Of a stretch of 64,000 nucleotides of DNA, positions 39,098-50,089 are shown in pieces. The first letter of the stretch is position 1; every line of letters begins with the position of its first letter. Made by a program: the position numbers and the translations under genes. The stretch is from Hyphobacterium sp. CCMP332 (GTDB lineage: Bacteria; Pseudomonadota; Alphaproteobacteria; Caulobacterales; Maricaulaceae): the NCBI RefSeq assembly GCF_014323565.1, contig NZ_CP058669.1, positions 1,267,501 through 1,331,500 on the forward strand, read 5' to 3'. A model generated the notes under the pieces. That model saw only the letters and a program-made list of their open reading frames with translations, was not told where the DNA came from and made no database searches.

Positions 39098-41360
39098 ATG
39101 CGTTATATTCTGATCGGCGGCGGTATTGTCGTTGCAATCGCTCTGGCCATTGGCCTCACATCACCGGGGTCATGCAGGGCTGGTACGGGCAGCCGCGCGG
39201 GCCCGGCGAAATCACCGGCGATGCACCTCCCGAAGCCATCGAGGAACGCATTGCACGCATACAAACGGCGGCAGCAGCGCTCGGCGAATCAGATGACACG
39301 GAAATTTGTTCGGCGATTTGCATGTTCACTCCACTTTTTCGACCGATGCCTTTGTATGGGCCTTGCCACTGCTTCGTGGGGAAGGTGCCAACCCCATCGC
39401 CGATGCCTGCGATTTCGCCCGCTATTGCTCGGCGCTTGATTTCTGGGCCGCGACCGATCACGCAGAAGCCCTCACCCCGACGCGCTGGTCGCAGATCATC
39501 GATACCGTGCAGCAATGTGCAGCACGGTCCGATGCCGACGGCATTCCGGACGTTATCCCCTTTGTCGGCTTTGAATGGACCCAGGTTGGCGCCCTGCCCG
39601 AGGACCATTACGGCCACAAGAATGTTATCTTCCGCACCCTGATCCTGATGAAATTGCCGCCCGGCCCATCGCGGCTGCAGGCGTGACCGTCCGCGCCCTG
39701 CGCGACAATGCCCAGGCCATGTTGCCACCGGAAATCGCTTTTCTGGATCTGGCCAACCGGCAGAATTACTATGATTTCGGCCGCTTCGTGCAGGACGTCC
39801 GCGATGTTCCGTTATGCGACGAAGACACGCCTTCCGGCGAGCTTCCATCGGATTGCTACGAGATCGCCGCCACACCTGGCCAACTGGTCGCACGACTGGA
39901 AAGCCAGGGCCTCGACCCCCTGATTATCCCGCACGGCAGCGCGGGGTTTCTATACGCCACCCGGAACGAGCTGGGACAAGCAGCTGGAACCCGAGCAGCG
40001 CCCGGAAATCATGAGCCTGATCGAGGTTTTTCCGGCCATGGCAATTCGGAAGAATATCGCCCCTGGCGCCGCATTGCCGGTGATATGGGCAATCCCGTCT
40101 GTCCGGAACCGACAGCGGATTACCTTCCATCCTGTTGGCAGGCGGGCACCATCATCGAACGCCGTTGTCTCGCAGCGGGCCTCTCGGATGAAATATGTAC
40201 CGACCGCGCGTTTGAAGCGCGCGAAAACGCAGCGTTTGTCGGACTGGCGGGGCATCTGACCATTCAGGGCGAAAGCATTGAGGACTGGCTCGACGCCGGT
40301 CAGTGCCGCGACTGCTTCATGCCGGCTTTCAACCATACGCCAATGACCAGCGTGCAATACGGACTGGCCATCACCAACTTTGATGAAGATGGTGAGGCGT
40401 ATCGCTTCCGTTGGGGCTTTATCGGTTCCTCCGACACCCATACCGCTCGCCCTGGACTGGCTACAAGCCTTTCGGACGTCATTACATGTCCGATGCCGGT
40501 GGTGCGGAGACCCAGAATGTCGCCGAACGCATCCTGCCGCCGGACGGCGAGGCCCCTGCACAGTCCTTGAGGATTACCCGCGAGGATTTGATTGCCAATG
40601 CCGGCTTCCAGATGACCGAGGTCGAACGTCAGGCGAGCTACTTCACGTCCGGCGGGCTGGTGGCAGCGCATGTCAGCGAACGCTCTCGTGACGGTGTCTG
40701 GAATGCGCTTGAGAACCGGCAAGTCTATGCCACGTCCGGTCTGCGCCAGTTGTTGTGGTTTGATCTGGTGGATGAGAATGGCGACAGCCTTGCCGGAATG
40801 GGCGCCGAAACCGAGCGGATGGACAATCCGGTCTTCCGGGCCGGGCCGCCGGTTCCCTGCGCCAGAATGAAGGCTGCCCGGATTATTCCGTCCGGGGTCT
40901 GACGCCCGACCGCCTGCAACAACTTTGCCGCGGCGAATGCTATAATCCCGGCAATGAACGCTATCTTATCACCCGCATCGAAGTAGTTCGCATCCGCCCG
41001 CAAATCTTTGAGGGCGAGTCGGTCGATAATCTGATCGAGGACGTCTGGCGCACCTTGCCTTGCAACGATCTGGGCGAAGGCTGCGAAGTCGAGTTCACGG
41101 ACCCGGATTTCGCTGCCGGTGGCCGGGATGCGCTTTACTATGTGCGCGCCATCCAGGAGCCATCCGGTCAGGTCAACGGCAATAATCTTCGCTGCACCTA
41201 TGACGAGAACGGACAATGCATCGAGGTCAATCCCTGCTACGGCGATTATCGTACGGATATGGAGGAGGAGTGCGTTGCAGACGTCGAACACCGTGCCTGG
41301 TCCTCGCCCATCTATCTGACCCATTTGCAGCCGCCGGCCATCGTCGAGGAGGCTGAATGA
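39098..41360 (+). CDS. DUF3604 family protein (frameshifted)
   Basis: About 754 codons. MRYILIGGGIVVAIALAIGL is an N-terminal membrane anchor or signal. The DUF3604 core has NLFGDLHVHSTFSTDAFVWA (PHP-like HxH metal site), ALDFWAATDHAEALTPTRWS (TDH), NVIFRTL, DPLIIPHGSAWGFY, WGFIGSSDTHTARPG and, near the C-terminus, RAWSSPIYLTHLQPP. The His/Asp pattern suggests a metal-dependent hydrolase outside the cytoplasm; the reaction is unknown. The stop overlaps the parvulin-like gene (ATGA). Frame changes near 39170, 39305, 39640, 39950, 40460 and 40860. Confidence 0.88.
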
Positions 41361-42136
41361 GCCTGCCGAAATGGGCGCTGGCAGCCGGTGCGTTAACCGG
41401 CGGCGCGATGGTTCTGATGAGTGCTCTGGACCGGCGCCGGCACTCTGATCGAAACAATTCGGCCGCCGCAATCGTCAATGGCGAGCCCATCCCGGTTGAA
41501 GATGTCGAGATCGCGCTGGAAGCCATGGCGCGCGACAGCCGCAATGCCCTGCCGGAAGAGTCGGCCCGGCGGGCACTGGACCGACTCATCGACGAGGAAT
41601 TGCTGTTTCAACACGCGCTGGCGCTCGATCTGCCCCGCAATGCGTCAACAGTCCGGCGCACGATCGTGATGACGATGATTGATCTGGCGCAGACCAGTGT
41701 CGACTCCACGCCAAGCGAGGCGGAATTGAGAACCCTGTTTGAAAACAGTCCGGAATATTTTGCGGCCGAGAACCGCTACCGTATTCGCTGGGAATCGGCG
41801 GCGGGTGCGCAAGGCGTGCGCGCCCGGCCCGCGGCGCATCCGCCCAATCGAATGCTCACGCCTACCGATCTGCGGCGCTATCTGGGCGAAGACCTGACGG
41901 CCGCCGTGCTCGGCCTTGAAGGCGGACAGGCCATCGGCCCTGTCGAGAATAACGGCCGGTATCACTGGATTTCCGTGATCGAGTTTCGGCCGGCAGGCCA
42001 GCCCGATTTCGACGATCACCGCGAACGCGTCGAAGCGCTCTGGCAGGAACAGGCCGCCGAAGCTGCGCTGGAAGCCTATATCGCGGACCTGAGACGGCAG
42101 GCGGATATCCAGATCCAGCCCTTCGCCGGCGAATGA
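41357..42136 (+). CDS. Parvulin-like peptidyl-prolyl isomerase (PpiC/SurA type), membrane-anchored
   Basis: Intact, 259 residues. An N-terminal hydrophobic span (WALAAGALTGGAMVLMSALD) is followed by a SurA_N-like helical region (AIVNGEPIPVEDVEIALEAM; ALDRLIDEELLFQHALALDL) and a reduced rotamase part (LGEDLTAAVLGLEGGQAIGP, VENNGRYHWISVIEF). It helps folding of exported proteins. The catalytic parvulin core is short and lacks some canonical residues, so a chaperone role is possible. Coupled by ATGA overlap to genes on both sides, probably serving the DUF3604 and HupE proteins. Confidence 0.82.
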   Translation: MSLPKWALAAGALTGGAMVLMSALDRRRHSDRNNSAAAIVNGEPIPVEDVEIALEAMARDSRNALPEESARRALDRLIDEELLFQHALALDLPRNASTVRRTIVMTMIDLAQTSVDSTPSEAELRTLFENSPEYFAAENRYRIRWESAAGAQGVRARPAAHPPNRMLTPTDLRRYLGEDLTAAVLGLEGGQAIGPVENNGRYHWISVIEFRPAGQPDFDDHRERVEALWQEQAAEAALEAYIADLRRQADIQIQPFAGE

Positions 42137-43318
42137 TGCGCTTTCTGCTCAGCCTGCTTCGCTGGTGTTACCGCCAGCGCAGCACACGCCCATGAGCGCA
42201 GCCGCTCCAATTCCGTCTGGATCGAGACAGAAACAGGTGTCGTCGGACAGATCTTTCTGGATGCACGGCAAGCCACGCTCCTTCTCCTGTCTGAAGACGG
42301 CACGAGCTTAGAAACCGTTTATCAGCAGCGCCTGATGGACGGTCTGCGCGTCAGCCGCGGTCAGGCTGCTTGCACGCTGAGCAGCCCGCCGCTTGTTCAT
42401 TTGCGCGCTGACGGCCGGCGAAGGCCGGGGCAATTGGGAGTGCCCGGAAGCCGGACCACTCGAGATCGATGTCCAGGTCTTCTCGCCCCTCTCGGCCAAT
42501 CATGTGCATTTCATCCGGCTTCAGTCCGAAAACGGCGTTCAGGAGCGTATTCTGGCGCGCGGGCAGACAACGGCAGACTTTTCAAACGATGCCCATGCCG
42601 GCCCGGCGGGCTGGGCCGGCTTTCTGGTTCTGGGTTTTGAACATATTCTTGGCGGGCCGGATCATGTCGCCTTTGTGCTGGGTCTGATGCTGATCGTGAC
42701 GGGCTGGAAGCGGCTGGCCCTGGTCACGCTGGGCTTCACCCTGGGCCACTCGGTAACACTGGCACTCGCCGTATTGGGCTGGGTGTCTCCGCCGGGTGCA
42801 GCGATTGAATCGCTGATCGGATTTTCCATTCTCTTCATCGCGGCGGAAGCTGCCTTCTCGAAACCCTCCGAATTCCGTCAGGCCGGATGGGGCGGCGCCG
42901 GCGTTTTGCTGGCGCTGGCGGCCTTATCCGCGCTGACAGGCGGATTGCTGGCCTGGCCGGTCTGGCTCGGCCTCATCATTCTGACGGTGTTTTACTATCA
43001 CTGGATGGGACAGGGTGGCCGGGTCGAGCTCGCCGCCCGCTTCTCAGCGGCGGGTTCGGTCTGGTCCATGGTGTCGGGTTCGCGGGCATCCTGCTGGAGA
43101 TCGACATTGCCGGGGACCAGATTCTGCCGGCCCTCCTCAGCTTCAATGTCGGTGTGGAGCTCGGGCAGATCGCCATCGTGGTGACGGTTCTGGCCCTGCT
43201 CGCTGGATTAAGGCTGTTTGCCCCGGAACGCGCGTTTTATTGGGGCCGCTCCATGATGATTGCCGCGCTGGCGGGCGTCGGCACCTTCTGGTTTATCGGC
43301 CGCGCTTTCGGCGCCTAG
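42133..43318 (+). CDS. HupE/UreJ-family membrane protein (frameshifted)
   Basis: About 395 codons. A signal peptide MMRFLLSLL, after a shift AGVTASAAHAHERSR, is followed by a ~130-residue periplasmic domain and a C-terminal HupE/UreJ membrane domain. GFLVLGFEHILGGPDHVAFV is the metal-ligand motif of span 1; TLGFTLGHSVTLALA and GGFGLVHGVGFAGILLE are the second and third His motifs, then LSFNVGVELGQIAIVVTVLA. HupE proteins move Ni2+ or Co2+. Frame changes near 42165, 42425 and 43045. Third gene of the DUF3604 operon; its stop overlaps the convergent DsbA-like gene. Confidence 0.87.
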
Positions 43319-44393
43319 TCGGCGTCCAGCCATTCGCCGACCTGCCACAACCGGTCCTGCCCGAAAGTGGATTGATCGCCGACGCGGAAAGACGGCACGC
43401 CCCACAGACCCAGATCGAACATCTCCTGCCGGTTGGCTTCCACCGCCTCGCGCCAGCTTTCATCCGCGATAGCATTCTGCGCATGGACCCAGTCAGCCCG
43501 GCGCGTTCGACCATCGTCCTCAAGCCCTTATCCGTCGCCGCTTTCAGGCCCTCGGCCCAGACACCGCGATAGAAGCTCTGTGCAAAATCAACGCCTTTCC
43601 CTCCGAAATGGCGTGGTGCAATATGGCCAGTCCGCGCTCGACACCGGCTCCGACCGGGTCTTCGATCTTGCCGAAGGGAATACCCAGCCATTCCGCCTCC
43701 CGCTTGCAATCGCGGACAATGTAGAGCCGCTTTTCCGACGGTACAGGCAAGGATCGCATCACCATCGGCAGGATCGGCTTCAACACCAGTTCCGCTTTCC
43801 ACAATCGCGCCAGGTCCGGCGCACGCATCATCGCCAGATAGCTGTAGGGACTGCGCAAGGAGAAATACATGTCGAACGAGCCGCCTGTGGCATGGGTCGG
43901 CTCGGCGCGCGGCGGAAAGAGCAGCGCATCCTCGTTCGCCCCGAGACGGCGCTCCAGATGGTGCAGCCGGTCAATGCCCCAATACCATTCGCCCTCGAAC
44001 CAGATCATGCCACTGCCATAATGGCCCAGCTTCCGGCGCAGGCTGGCATTCGCGGCCTGATCCTCCGGTGAGACGGGTATCCGCCGTCGGGATGCCATAA
44101 GCTGCGCGCAGGCTCTGCATCGCGCCTTGAATAGGCGGCCAGCATGTCCGGTTCGGGCGCCGCAGATTTTTCCGGCGCGGGCACAGACAGCGCTGTCAGC
44201 TCCAGCCCGTAATGCTGCGCAAAACCGGGCAGAATATCGGCGAGTAATTCCGAATACGGCTCCCCGGTTCAAGGAAGACCAGCAAGGTCCGCGCCTGCCC
44301 TGTCAGCAGACGCTTGGCCCCATGCCATCCCCTCACCGCCGCGCGGATACGGCGGCTCGTGATCAATTGTGTGGCAATCGTTCGCGCGCTCAC
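43315..44393 (-). CDS. DsbA-family (2-hydroxychromene-2-carboxylate isomerase-like) thioredoxin-fold protein (frameshifted)
   Basis: About 360 codons in two thioredoxin-like halves. The first (start GTG, MSARTIATQLITSRRIRAAV; RTLLVFLEPG) lacks a CxxC. The second begins GGSFDMYFSLRSPYSYLAMM, the N-terminal strand of HCCA isomerase/DsbA family members with Ser in place of the redox Cys, and ends, after shifts, in WGVPSFRVGDQSTFGQDRLW. The absence of CxxC argues for a glutathione-dependent isomerase or transferase rather than an oxidase. Coupled to the DUF1330 gene by GTGA overlap. Four or more frame changes. Confidence 0.75.
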
Positions 44394-44794
44394 GCCGACG
44401 GCATCCGGCAGGGAATGAGAAGCTGGCCTTCAAGGCCCGCCTTTCGATGGACAGCGATCTCCTGGAATTCCGGAGTCAGGCTGATCTCGGCCAAAGTCTT
44501 CGGCGATGGATAGGTCATGATCGCCACCATATCCCACGCCTCGTCCAGCTCACCGATCAGCAGCGGAAGGGCGTCGCCAGAAAAATCCAGCGTCCCGCCG
44601 GCATCCATGACCAGCTTGGTCATCGGGATGGCATAGCGAAAATACGCCTCCTTGCCGGAGATGTCCGCATCGCGCCCGTCCGGATAGGCAGCAGTTTTGC
44701 GAAATTTCAGCAGGTTCAACATGGAGACCGGCGCATCGCCCAGCTCCATAAACCCCTGCATCTGTGCCTCATTCGGCTCTACGGCATTCTTCAT
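44390..44794 (-). CDS. DUF1330 family protein
   Basis: Intact, 134 residues: MKNAVEPNEAQMQGFMELGD, PVSMLNLLKFRKTAAYPDGR, DISGKEAYFRYAIPMTKLVM, DMVAIMTYPSPKTLAEISLT. The dimeric alpha/beta-barrel (ferredoxin-like) fold of DUF1330; small proteins of unknown role, perhaps binding hydrophobic ligands. The stop overlaps the DsbA-like start, so the two are probably functionally linked. Confidence 0.88.
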   Translation of the reverse strand: MKNAVEPNEAQMQGFMELGDAPVSMLNLLKFRKTAAYPDGRDADISGKEAYFRYAIPMTKLVMDAGGTLDFSGDALPLLIGELDEAWDMVAIMTYPSPKTLAEISLTPEFQEIAVHRKAGLEGQLLIPCRMPSA

Positions 44795-44858
44795 ATTCGT
44801 CCCTCCCTTGGGCCGCAGGAGGCCGGATCATCGGTGCGCCGTCAACCGTTTTGGCGGA

Positions 44859-46155
44859 TCAGGCCTGCACCTCATCCAGCCCCACCGCCAGAATGGCGGC
44901 CAGAACCGCCATGCCGGACATCAGGAACAAGACGGCGATGACGCCTGCAAAGGCAGCGAGCACACTGAACAATCCGCCGGCCAGCAGGACGATTCCGACA
45001 ATCGTGTTGGAGAGCGCCGTAGGCCGCGCGGGTCTCGGCCGTGGCCATGTCGGTCAGATGGGTCGAGCGCCCCAGGCGAACGCCTGATAGGCAATCATGA
45101 TGACGAAAATCATCGCCGGAAGCGCATAGAGCGGTGCAGCAGCCCCGTCAGGCTCAGCGCGGCGCTGATCGTCAGGGCGAGCCCGCCGGCCAGTCCGGCA
45201 AAAGCCAGCACCTTGCGGCTCGACCGGTCGGAGAACCGCCCCCAGACATAGGCGCTGAGCAAACCGGCCAGCGCCGAGGCGAGCACCAGCGCGCCCAGCG
45301 GCAGAATATCCTGCGCACCCGAGGCAGCCGCGATCATGAAGGGAGGCGCCAGCGCCGTTGCCGTCAGCAGCGACCGCACCAGAATGAAGCGCCGCAGCTG
45401 GGCATCCCGCCGGAGCCAGACAAGGTTTTCCATGGCGGCGGCAAAGGCGGCCTTGCCGCCCTCTGTCGCGCCGGGCGCTTCCTTCAGAGCGGTAAACAGC
45501 GCGGCAGCCAGCATCCATGCGGCCCCGGCCAGCATGATGGCGATCACTACAAGCTGGAACCGGTCGACAAGGCCAGACGCCAGTAATCCCGCGAACACAA
45601 TGACGCCACCCGACGCGATGGAGCCCGCCAGCCCGGTCGCCGTGCCGCGCCGCGATTTATCCACCGTCTTGCCCAACACATCCTTGTAGCAGACCGAGCA
45701 GACACTGCGCGCAAGGGCGAGCACGGCCAGTGCGGTGAGAATGGCGAGGCCCGCCGCCTGCCCGTCCAGAAACAGCGCAATAGCCGCTATGATCAGCGCT
45801 GCCGCGCCTGAACGGCGGAGCCAGAAGCCCACGCCCATTTTCGCCGCGGCAACCGCCGCAGCGCGCCCGCAGTGAAGAGCTGCGGCAGAAGCGCCGCCGC
45901 CTCGCGGATCGGGACCAGCAGGCCGACCAGCGCGGCCGGTGCGCCCAGCGACAGCATCAGCCAGCTCAAAACCAGTTTCGGATCAATCAGCCCGTCCGCA
46001 ATCTTGCTCAGCGACAGCGAGCCGACATGACGGAAGAAATTCCCGGCCTCTTCATGGCAGGCACTTCGGGGATATCGCGGCAGGCCCGCCCTCATCATCA
46101 ATCGCGATCGCTTTTAGGGCCGACCTCAGCCGGTCGCTGGATGCCGATCTGCCAT
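44859..46155 (-). CDS. Major facilitator superfamily transporter (frameshifted)
   Basis: About 430 codons. The cytoplasmic N-terminus MADRHPATG then ALKAIAIDDEGGPAAI precedes the first span LVLSWLMLSLGAPAALVGLL. Further spans include SIASGGVIVFAGLLASGLVD, ALVLASALAGLLSAYVWGRF (followed by SDRSSRK, the cytoplasmic MFS loop) and, at the end, GIVLLAGGLFSVLAAFAGVI, VGLDEVQA. Substrate unknown. The start lies 7 bases after the upstream hypothetical gene on the same strand. Frame changes near 46110, 45850, 45140 and 45060. Confidence 0.8.
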
Positions 46156-46162
46156 GACGAAA

Positions 46163-46692
46163 TCAGTCTTCCGTGTCCTCTGGGGCCAACACGACGCGCC
46201 CGCTCCAGCGCGGCGTGTCATTCTCCGCCTCGGCCTCCTGCGCGGCGTCGCGTGCCGCATCGTGTCTATTTCGCACCCTGTGCGCTCAATGCCCATGGAA
46301 TCAGCCGCGGTCCGGCGGCGGCGATATTCCTCCGGCGTGCAATTACCGAATTCCTGCCCCCAGTTTGAAAGGCGGTCATATCGCCTGCCGGAACCTTCGT
46401 TCGAACCGGCGTTCTGCTGGAAATCAAAGTCGCCGAGTCCCCGTCACCTTCTTCGAATCCGCGGGCTCAGGCGCTCGAAATTCATAGACACCCGGAGTTG
46501 TTTCCACCCAGCCCGCAGGGCGGGCCGGCCGGTCCTCATTGGCGCGCTCGATCTCCGAACGTGTCTCCTCCTCGGAGCGGCTCTCGCTGGTCCAGCTCCA
46601 CTCGACTTCGATCTGTCGGTACGCGTCGTCTCTTCGGTTTGCGACGTCGCCGGCGGCAAGGCCGATTGAAGCAGGACGAGCAGCAGGATCAT
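46163..46692 (-). CDS. Hypothetical secreted charged protein (frameshifted)
   Basis: About 176 codons. MILLLVLLQSALPPATSQTE is a signal peptide; after shifts follow WSWTSESRSEEETRSEIERA, PAGWVETTPGVYEFRAPEPA, NWGQEFGNCTPEEYRRRRTA, GIERTGCEID and PRWSGRVVLAPEDTED. Two cysteines (NCTPEE, TGCE) may pair. I do not recognise the family. It is directly upstream of, and probably in one transcript with, the MFS gene. Confidence 0.5.
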
Positions 46693-46839
46693 GACATTCT
46701 CCTTGTCGCGCGCAGCTTAGCCCTCATCTTCATCCTCGCCAATATCGCCAAGCGTGCGGCAATAATTCACGATCAGCATGCTAGATTTGCCGGAGATATC
46801 CGTTACCTTCCGGTCAGATCATCAAACGGAGTCGATGCC

Positions 46840-47340
46840 ATGCGTTGGATAGTTCTGATAACTGCAACCGGAATGCTGGCAGCCTGCAGTGGTGGATCCG
46901 GACCTGACGATTCCGGTGGCAGCGTAACCTCGAACACGGACTCGATCGTCGCCATCCAGTTCAGCCGTTGAAGTCCAGACCGTGGATCTGTCCTACCTGC
47001 CGACACCTACGCTGAAGCCGACTACGACACCGGTCGCCGGTTGTTTCGCCGCTGCGGCTCCTGCCACACCGTCACGGCTGATGGCGGTAACCGCGTTGGC
47101 CCGAATCTGCATGGCATATTCGGCAGCGAAGCCGGCACAGTGGAAGGCTTCGACTATTCGATGGCGCTGGAAAACGCGGGCTTTGTCTGGACCCCGGAGC
47201 AGCTTGATGGCTGGCTCGCCAATCCGCGCGATTTCCTGCCCGGTAACCGCATGTCCTTTGTCGGCTTGCGCGAAGAGACCGACCGGCGCAATGTCATCGC
47301 CTATATCATGCACGAAACCGGTTATTCGCCCGACAACTAG
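46840..47340 (+). CDS. Cytochrome c family lipoprotein (frameshifted)
   Basis: About 167 codons. MRWIVLITATGMLAACSGGS is a lipoprotein signal with lipobox AAC, followed by a Ser/Asp linker. After shifts near 46965-47040 the class I cytochrome c domain reads GRRLFRRCGSCHTVTADGGN (haem CxxCH), RVGPNLHGIFGSEAGTVEGF and FLPGNRMSFVGLREETDRRN (axial Met), as in mitochondrial-type cytochrome c/c2. An electron carrier bound to the membrane on the periplasmic side. Confidence 0.88.
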
Positions 47341-48105
47341 AAAGACCGCCACCAGCTCGCCACGAGCCCGGTTTCATCAATGGCATTCCGGCCAGCGAGA
47401 GTTGTGAAAGCCCCGATCATCAGACGGCCCCGGCCAAAATTCCGCCCTGCTGAAAACTGGATCTTGTGTTGCGAAAATTCACGCCCCGTGCGCGCAATAT
47501 CGGGGTCTGCCGTAATGTAGAAAGACTGTGCGAGGAGCATGTATTGCTCCCGAATGCGCCAGCCCAGCGTCGTATCCAGCCGCGTCTCCGAGGGATAGTC
47601 ATTATCGCGCCAGGTGCGCGCAATCTGTAAATCCAGAAACCCGTTCGTCCCGATGGGGCGGCCGGCCAGCGCCCTGAACTCGAGCCCGTTGGCCCCATCC
47701 CCGAGCGGACGATCGGCGACATCTCGCCGCCGCCCGGAATAACCGCAGCGGCCTGTGCGGCGAAGACCCAGCGCCCTGCATCGAAGGCATGCACCTGAAT
47801 GCCCGCCCGGCTTGCCGCCAGCCCTCGGCGGTGTCGGTAATGCCGTTATTGTCCTGGCTGACCCGTTGCCCGGCGAGTTGCAGAACCAGCGTCAGGCGAT
47901 CACTCAAACCGTATTCGGCGTAAAATGACGACTCGTATTTTGAAAAATAGAGACCGGGTTCGCGATTGCCATCACGGTCAAGACTGCTGCTGGCCTCTGA
48001 CAGCAGCAATCCTGAAATGAGGATGCCCTGCCCCTTGTCCTGAACCCAGGCCCCGCTGTGGGCGGGCGAAGCGGCCACCAGACCGCAAAGGAATGCTATT
48101 GATCG
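47337..48105 (-). CDS. Putative outer-membrane beta-barrel protein (frameshifted)
   Basis: About 255 codons. The signal peptide SIAFLCGLVAASPAHSGAW is followed by alternating beta-strand sequence: GILISGLLLSEASSSLDRDG, YFSKYESSFYAEYGLSDRLT, VLQLAGQRVSQDNNGI, FLDLQIARTWRDNDYPSETR, REQYMLLAQSFYITAD, ending SWWRSF with a C-terminal Phe typical of outer-membrane barrels. No family name can be given. The start codon is not clear; it overlaps the stop of the upstream aldolase gene. The stop is convergent with the cytochrome gene. Confidence 0.6.
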
Positions 48106-48858
48106 TAGCCAGGAGATTCCCGATCGACGCGTGAACGCAAGGCCGCCCAAGCGATTTCGGCGAAAAATTCGTTGGTCACGCCTTCGTTCGCTTGAGAAAA
48201 CACCAGATCCTGCTTCGCTTGGTCCCATTCGATCAACTCGGCCCCGCCAGATAGCGCCATGATCTGCATGTTACACGCCCCAGATTGAAAATCCTTAAAT
48301 AGGCCTGAAACGGGTTTGCACCCACAGATAGGGTTCCGTGATTGCGCAGGATCATCAGGTTTTGTTTCCGAGATCTGCCACCAACCGCGCCTTCTCATCT
48401 TCAATCAGGGCAATCCCCTCATAGTCGTGGTAGGAGACGTCATTCATGATGGTCATGGCCGTTTGGGAAATCGGCAGAAGTCCACGTTTTTGCGCCGATA
48501 CAGCCACGCCTTGATCGGTGTGCAAATGCAGGGCGACTTTACGTCGGACGCGCCGCATGAATGGCCGAGTGAATGGTGAAGCCCGCCGGATTGATGCCGA
48601 ACATTGAGGGCGGCAGGACATTTCCGTCCAGATCCACTTTCACCAGATTGGATGCCGTCACATCCTCATAGAGCAATCCGAAAGGGTTGAGCAGGAAATG
48701 CTCGTCAGGCCCGGGAACGCGCATGGAAATGTGGGTAAAAACAAGTCATCCCAGCCATGCATACGCACTAGACGATAGAGCGCGGCCAGATCGCAACGCG
48801 CTTTCCATTCATCCTCACCCACCTGATCCCTGACGCTTGGTGTTGATTGATCGTCCAT
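48096..48858 (-). CDS. Class II aldolase/adducin-family protein (frameshifted)
   Basis: About 254 codons from MDDQSTPSVRDQVGEDEWKA at 48858, behind a GGGAGG site. LAALYRLVRMHGWDDL, after a shift, continues FTHISMRVPG. Then FLLNPFGLLYEDVTASNLVK, AGFTIHSAIHAARP, KVALHLHTDQGVAVSAQKRG (HxH zinc site) and LMILRNHGTL (third His) follow. Members are zinc-dependent aldolases, epimerases or non-catalytic adducin-like proteins; the substrate is unknown. Frame changes near 48740, 48545 and 48360. Confidence 0.88.
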
Positions 48859-49009
48859 ATCGGCCTCCCGTGAATCCTGCCCCAAGATTGAACGGCGCAC
48901 GCCTGTCGTCAATCGCAGACATGAGGGTCAAATTTAACGCCGGATAAACCAGAACTGGAATCCATTGAAGACTCAGGCTTTTATAAGCACCGGTAATTCT
49001 GGCGACGTT

Positions 49010-50057
49010 ATGAGCAATATCGCATCAGCCTTGACCCAACTGGCCCGCGTCCGCGACCCGCAAAGCCGCGGCTTGCTGGCCCTCGGTGTCACAGATATCT
49101 GCGTTGCTGCCGCTCACAAATCGCACTCAGCCTCTGGCCAATGACATTCTCCTGTCGCTGGCTCACAAGGTGGAAGAGGCCGTGCGAATACAAATGGCCT
49201 CCCGCCTCGCCGATTGCGAGTGGCGCCGCGCGGTATCGTCCGCTATCTCGCCTTTGACGCACCAAGCGTCGCCAAAGCCATCATTGAAAAGAGCCTCGTT
49301 CTTGAAGCCGAGGATCTCGTCGAACTCGCCGAAACGGGCTCCGAGGAACATCGAAAGCTGATTGCAGGCAGATGCCATATCGGCATGGCCGTCAGTGACG
49401 CCGTGGCCCGTCGATCGGAGGCGTCCGTTATTGAACGCCTGATCCGCAACACAACGGCGCGAATTTCGGATCTGACGATGGCCATCTGTATCGAGAGCGC
49501 ACTCGAAAATGAAGACATATCGCGTCTCATGCTGAGCGGGACGATATCCCGCCTGTTTTCGTGGAACGATTGACCTCACAGATTTCCAACAGTGTCCGCC
49601 AGCAAGTCGAACAGCATTTCGATCTCGAACAGGGACAACTCGACGACATCGGCATCAATGCCGGAAGCACGCCCGTTGTCGAAGACACGGAAGCCGAGGC
49701 GAGAAAGCTCGTTGAACGCATGGCCGCGGCGGGAGAATTGAATGGGACCGTCGCAGTGCGTGCGCTGACAGATGGCAAGAGCCTTTGTTCGACTTTGCCA
49801 TTGCGACCTTTGCGGACTGACCGTGGATCAATGGCGGGCGGCCCTTGGCATGTCGAGCATGCGCGCAACAGCCCTCGCTTGCCGCGCCGCACGAATAGAT
49901 ACATCACTCTTCCGTCCGTCGTGCGCGGCATGCAGAAGGCAGGTCGTATCCAGGAAAACCTTCCTTCGGATGCCATGGTGAATGCCGCCAACGTATTTCA
50001 GAAATTCACCCCGGCAGCGCGCATGACGCCTTGCGCCGTCTGGCGGCGCGGGTTTGA
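49010..50057 (+). CDS. DUF2336-domain protein A (frameshifted)
   Basis: About 350 codons. MSNIASALTQLARVRDPQSR then, after shifts, PLANDILLSLAHKVEEAVRI, IVRYLAFDAPSVAKAIIEKS, LVELAETGSEEHRKLIAGRC, SEASVIERLIRNTTARISDL and QVEQHFDLEQGQLDDIGINA. Repeated ~35-residue helical pairs are as in DUF2336, a HEAT-like alphaproteobacterial family thought to be regulatory. A second DUF2336 gene lies 2 kb downstream in opposite orientation. The function is not established. Confidence 0.8.
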
Positions 50058-50089
50058 ATAAACCGGCCCGATCAAGGAGACCGGTGTGA

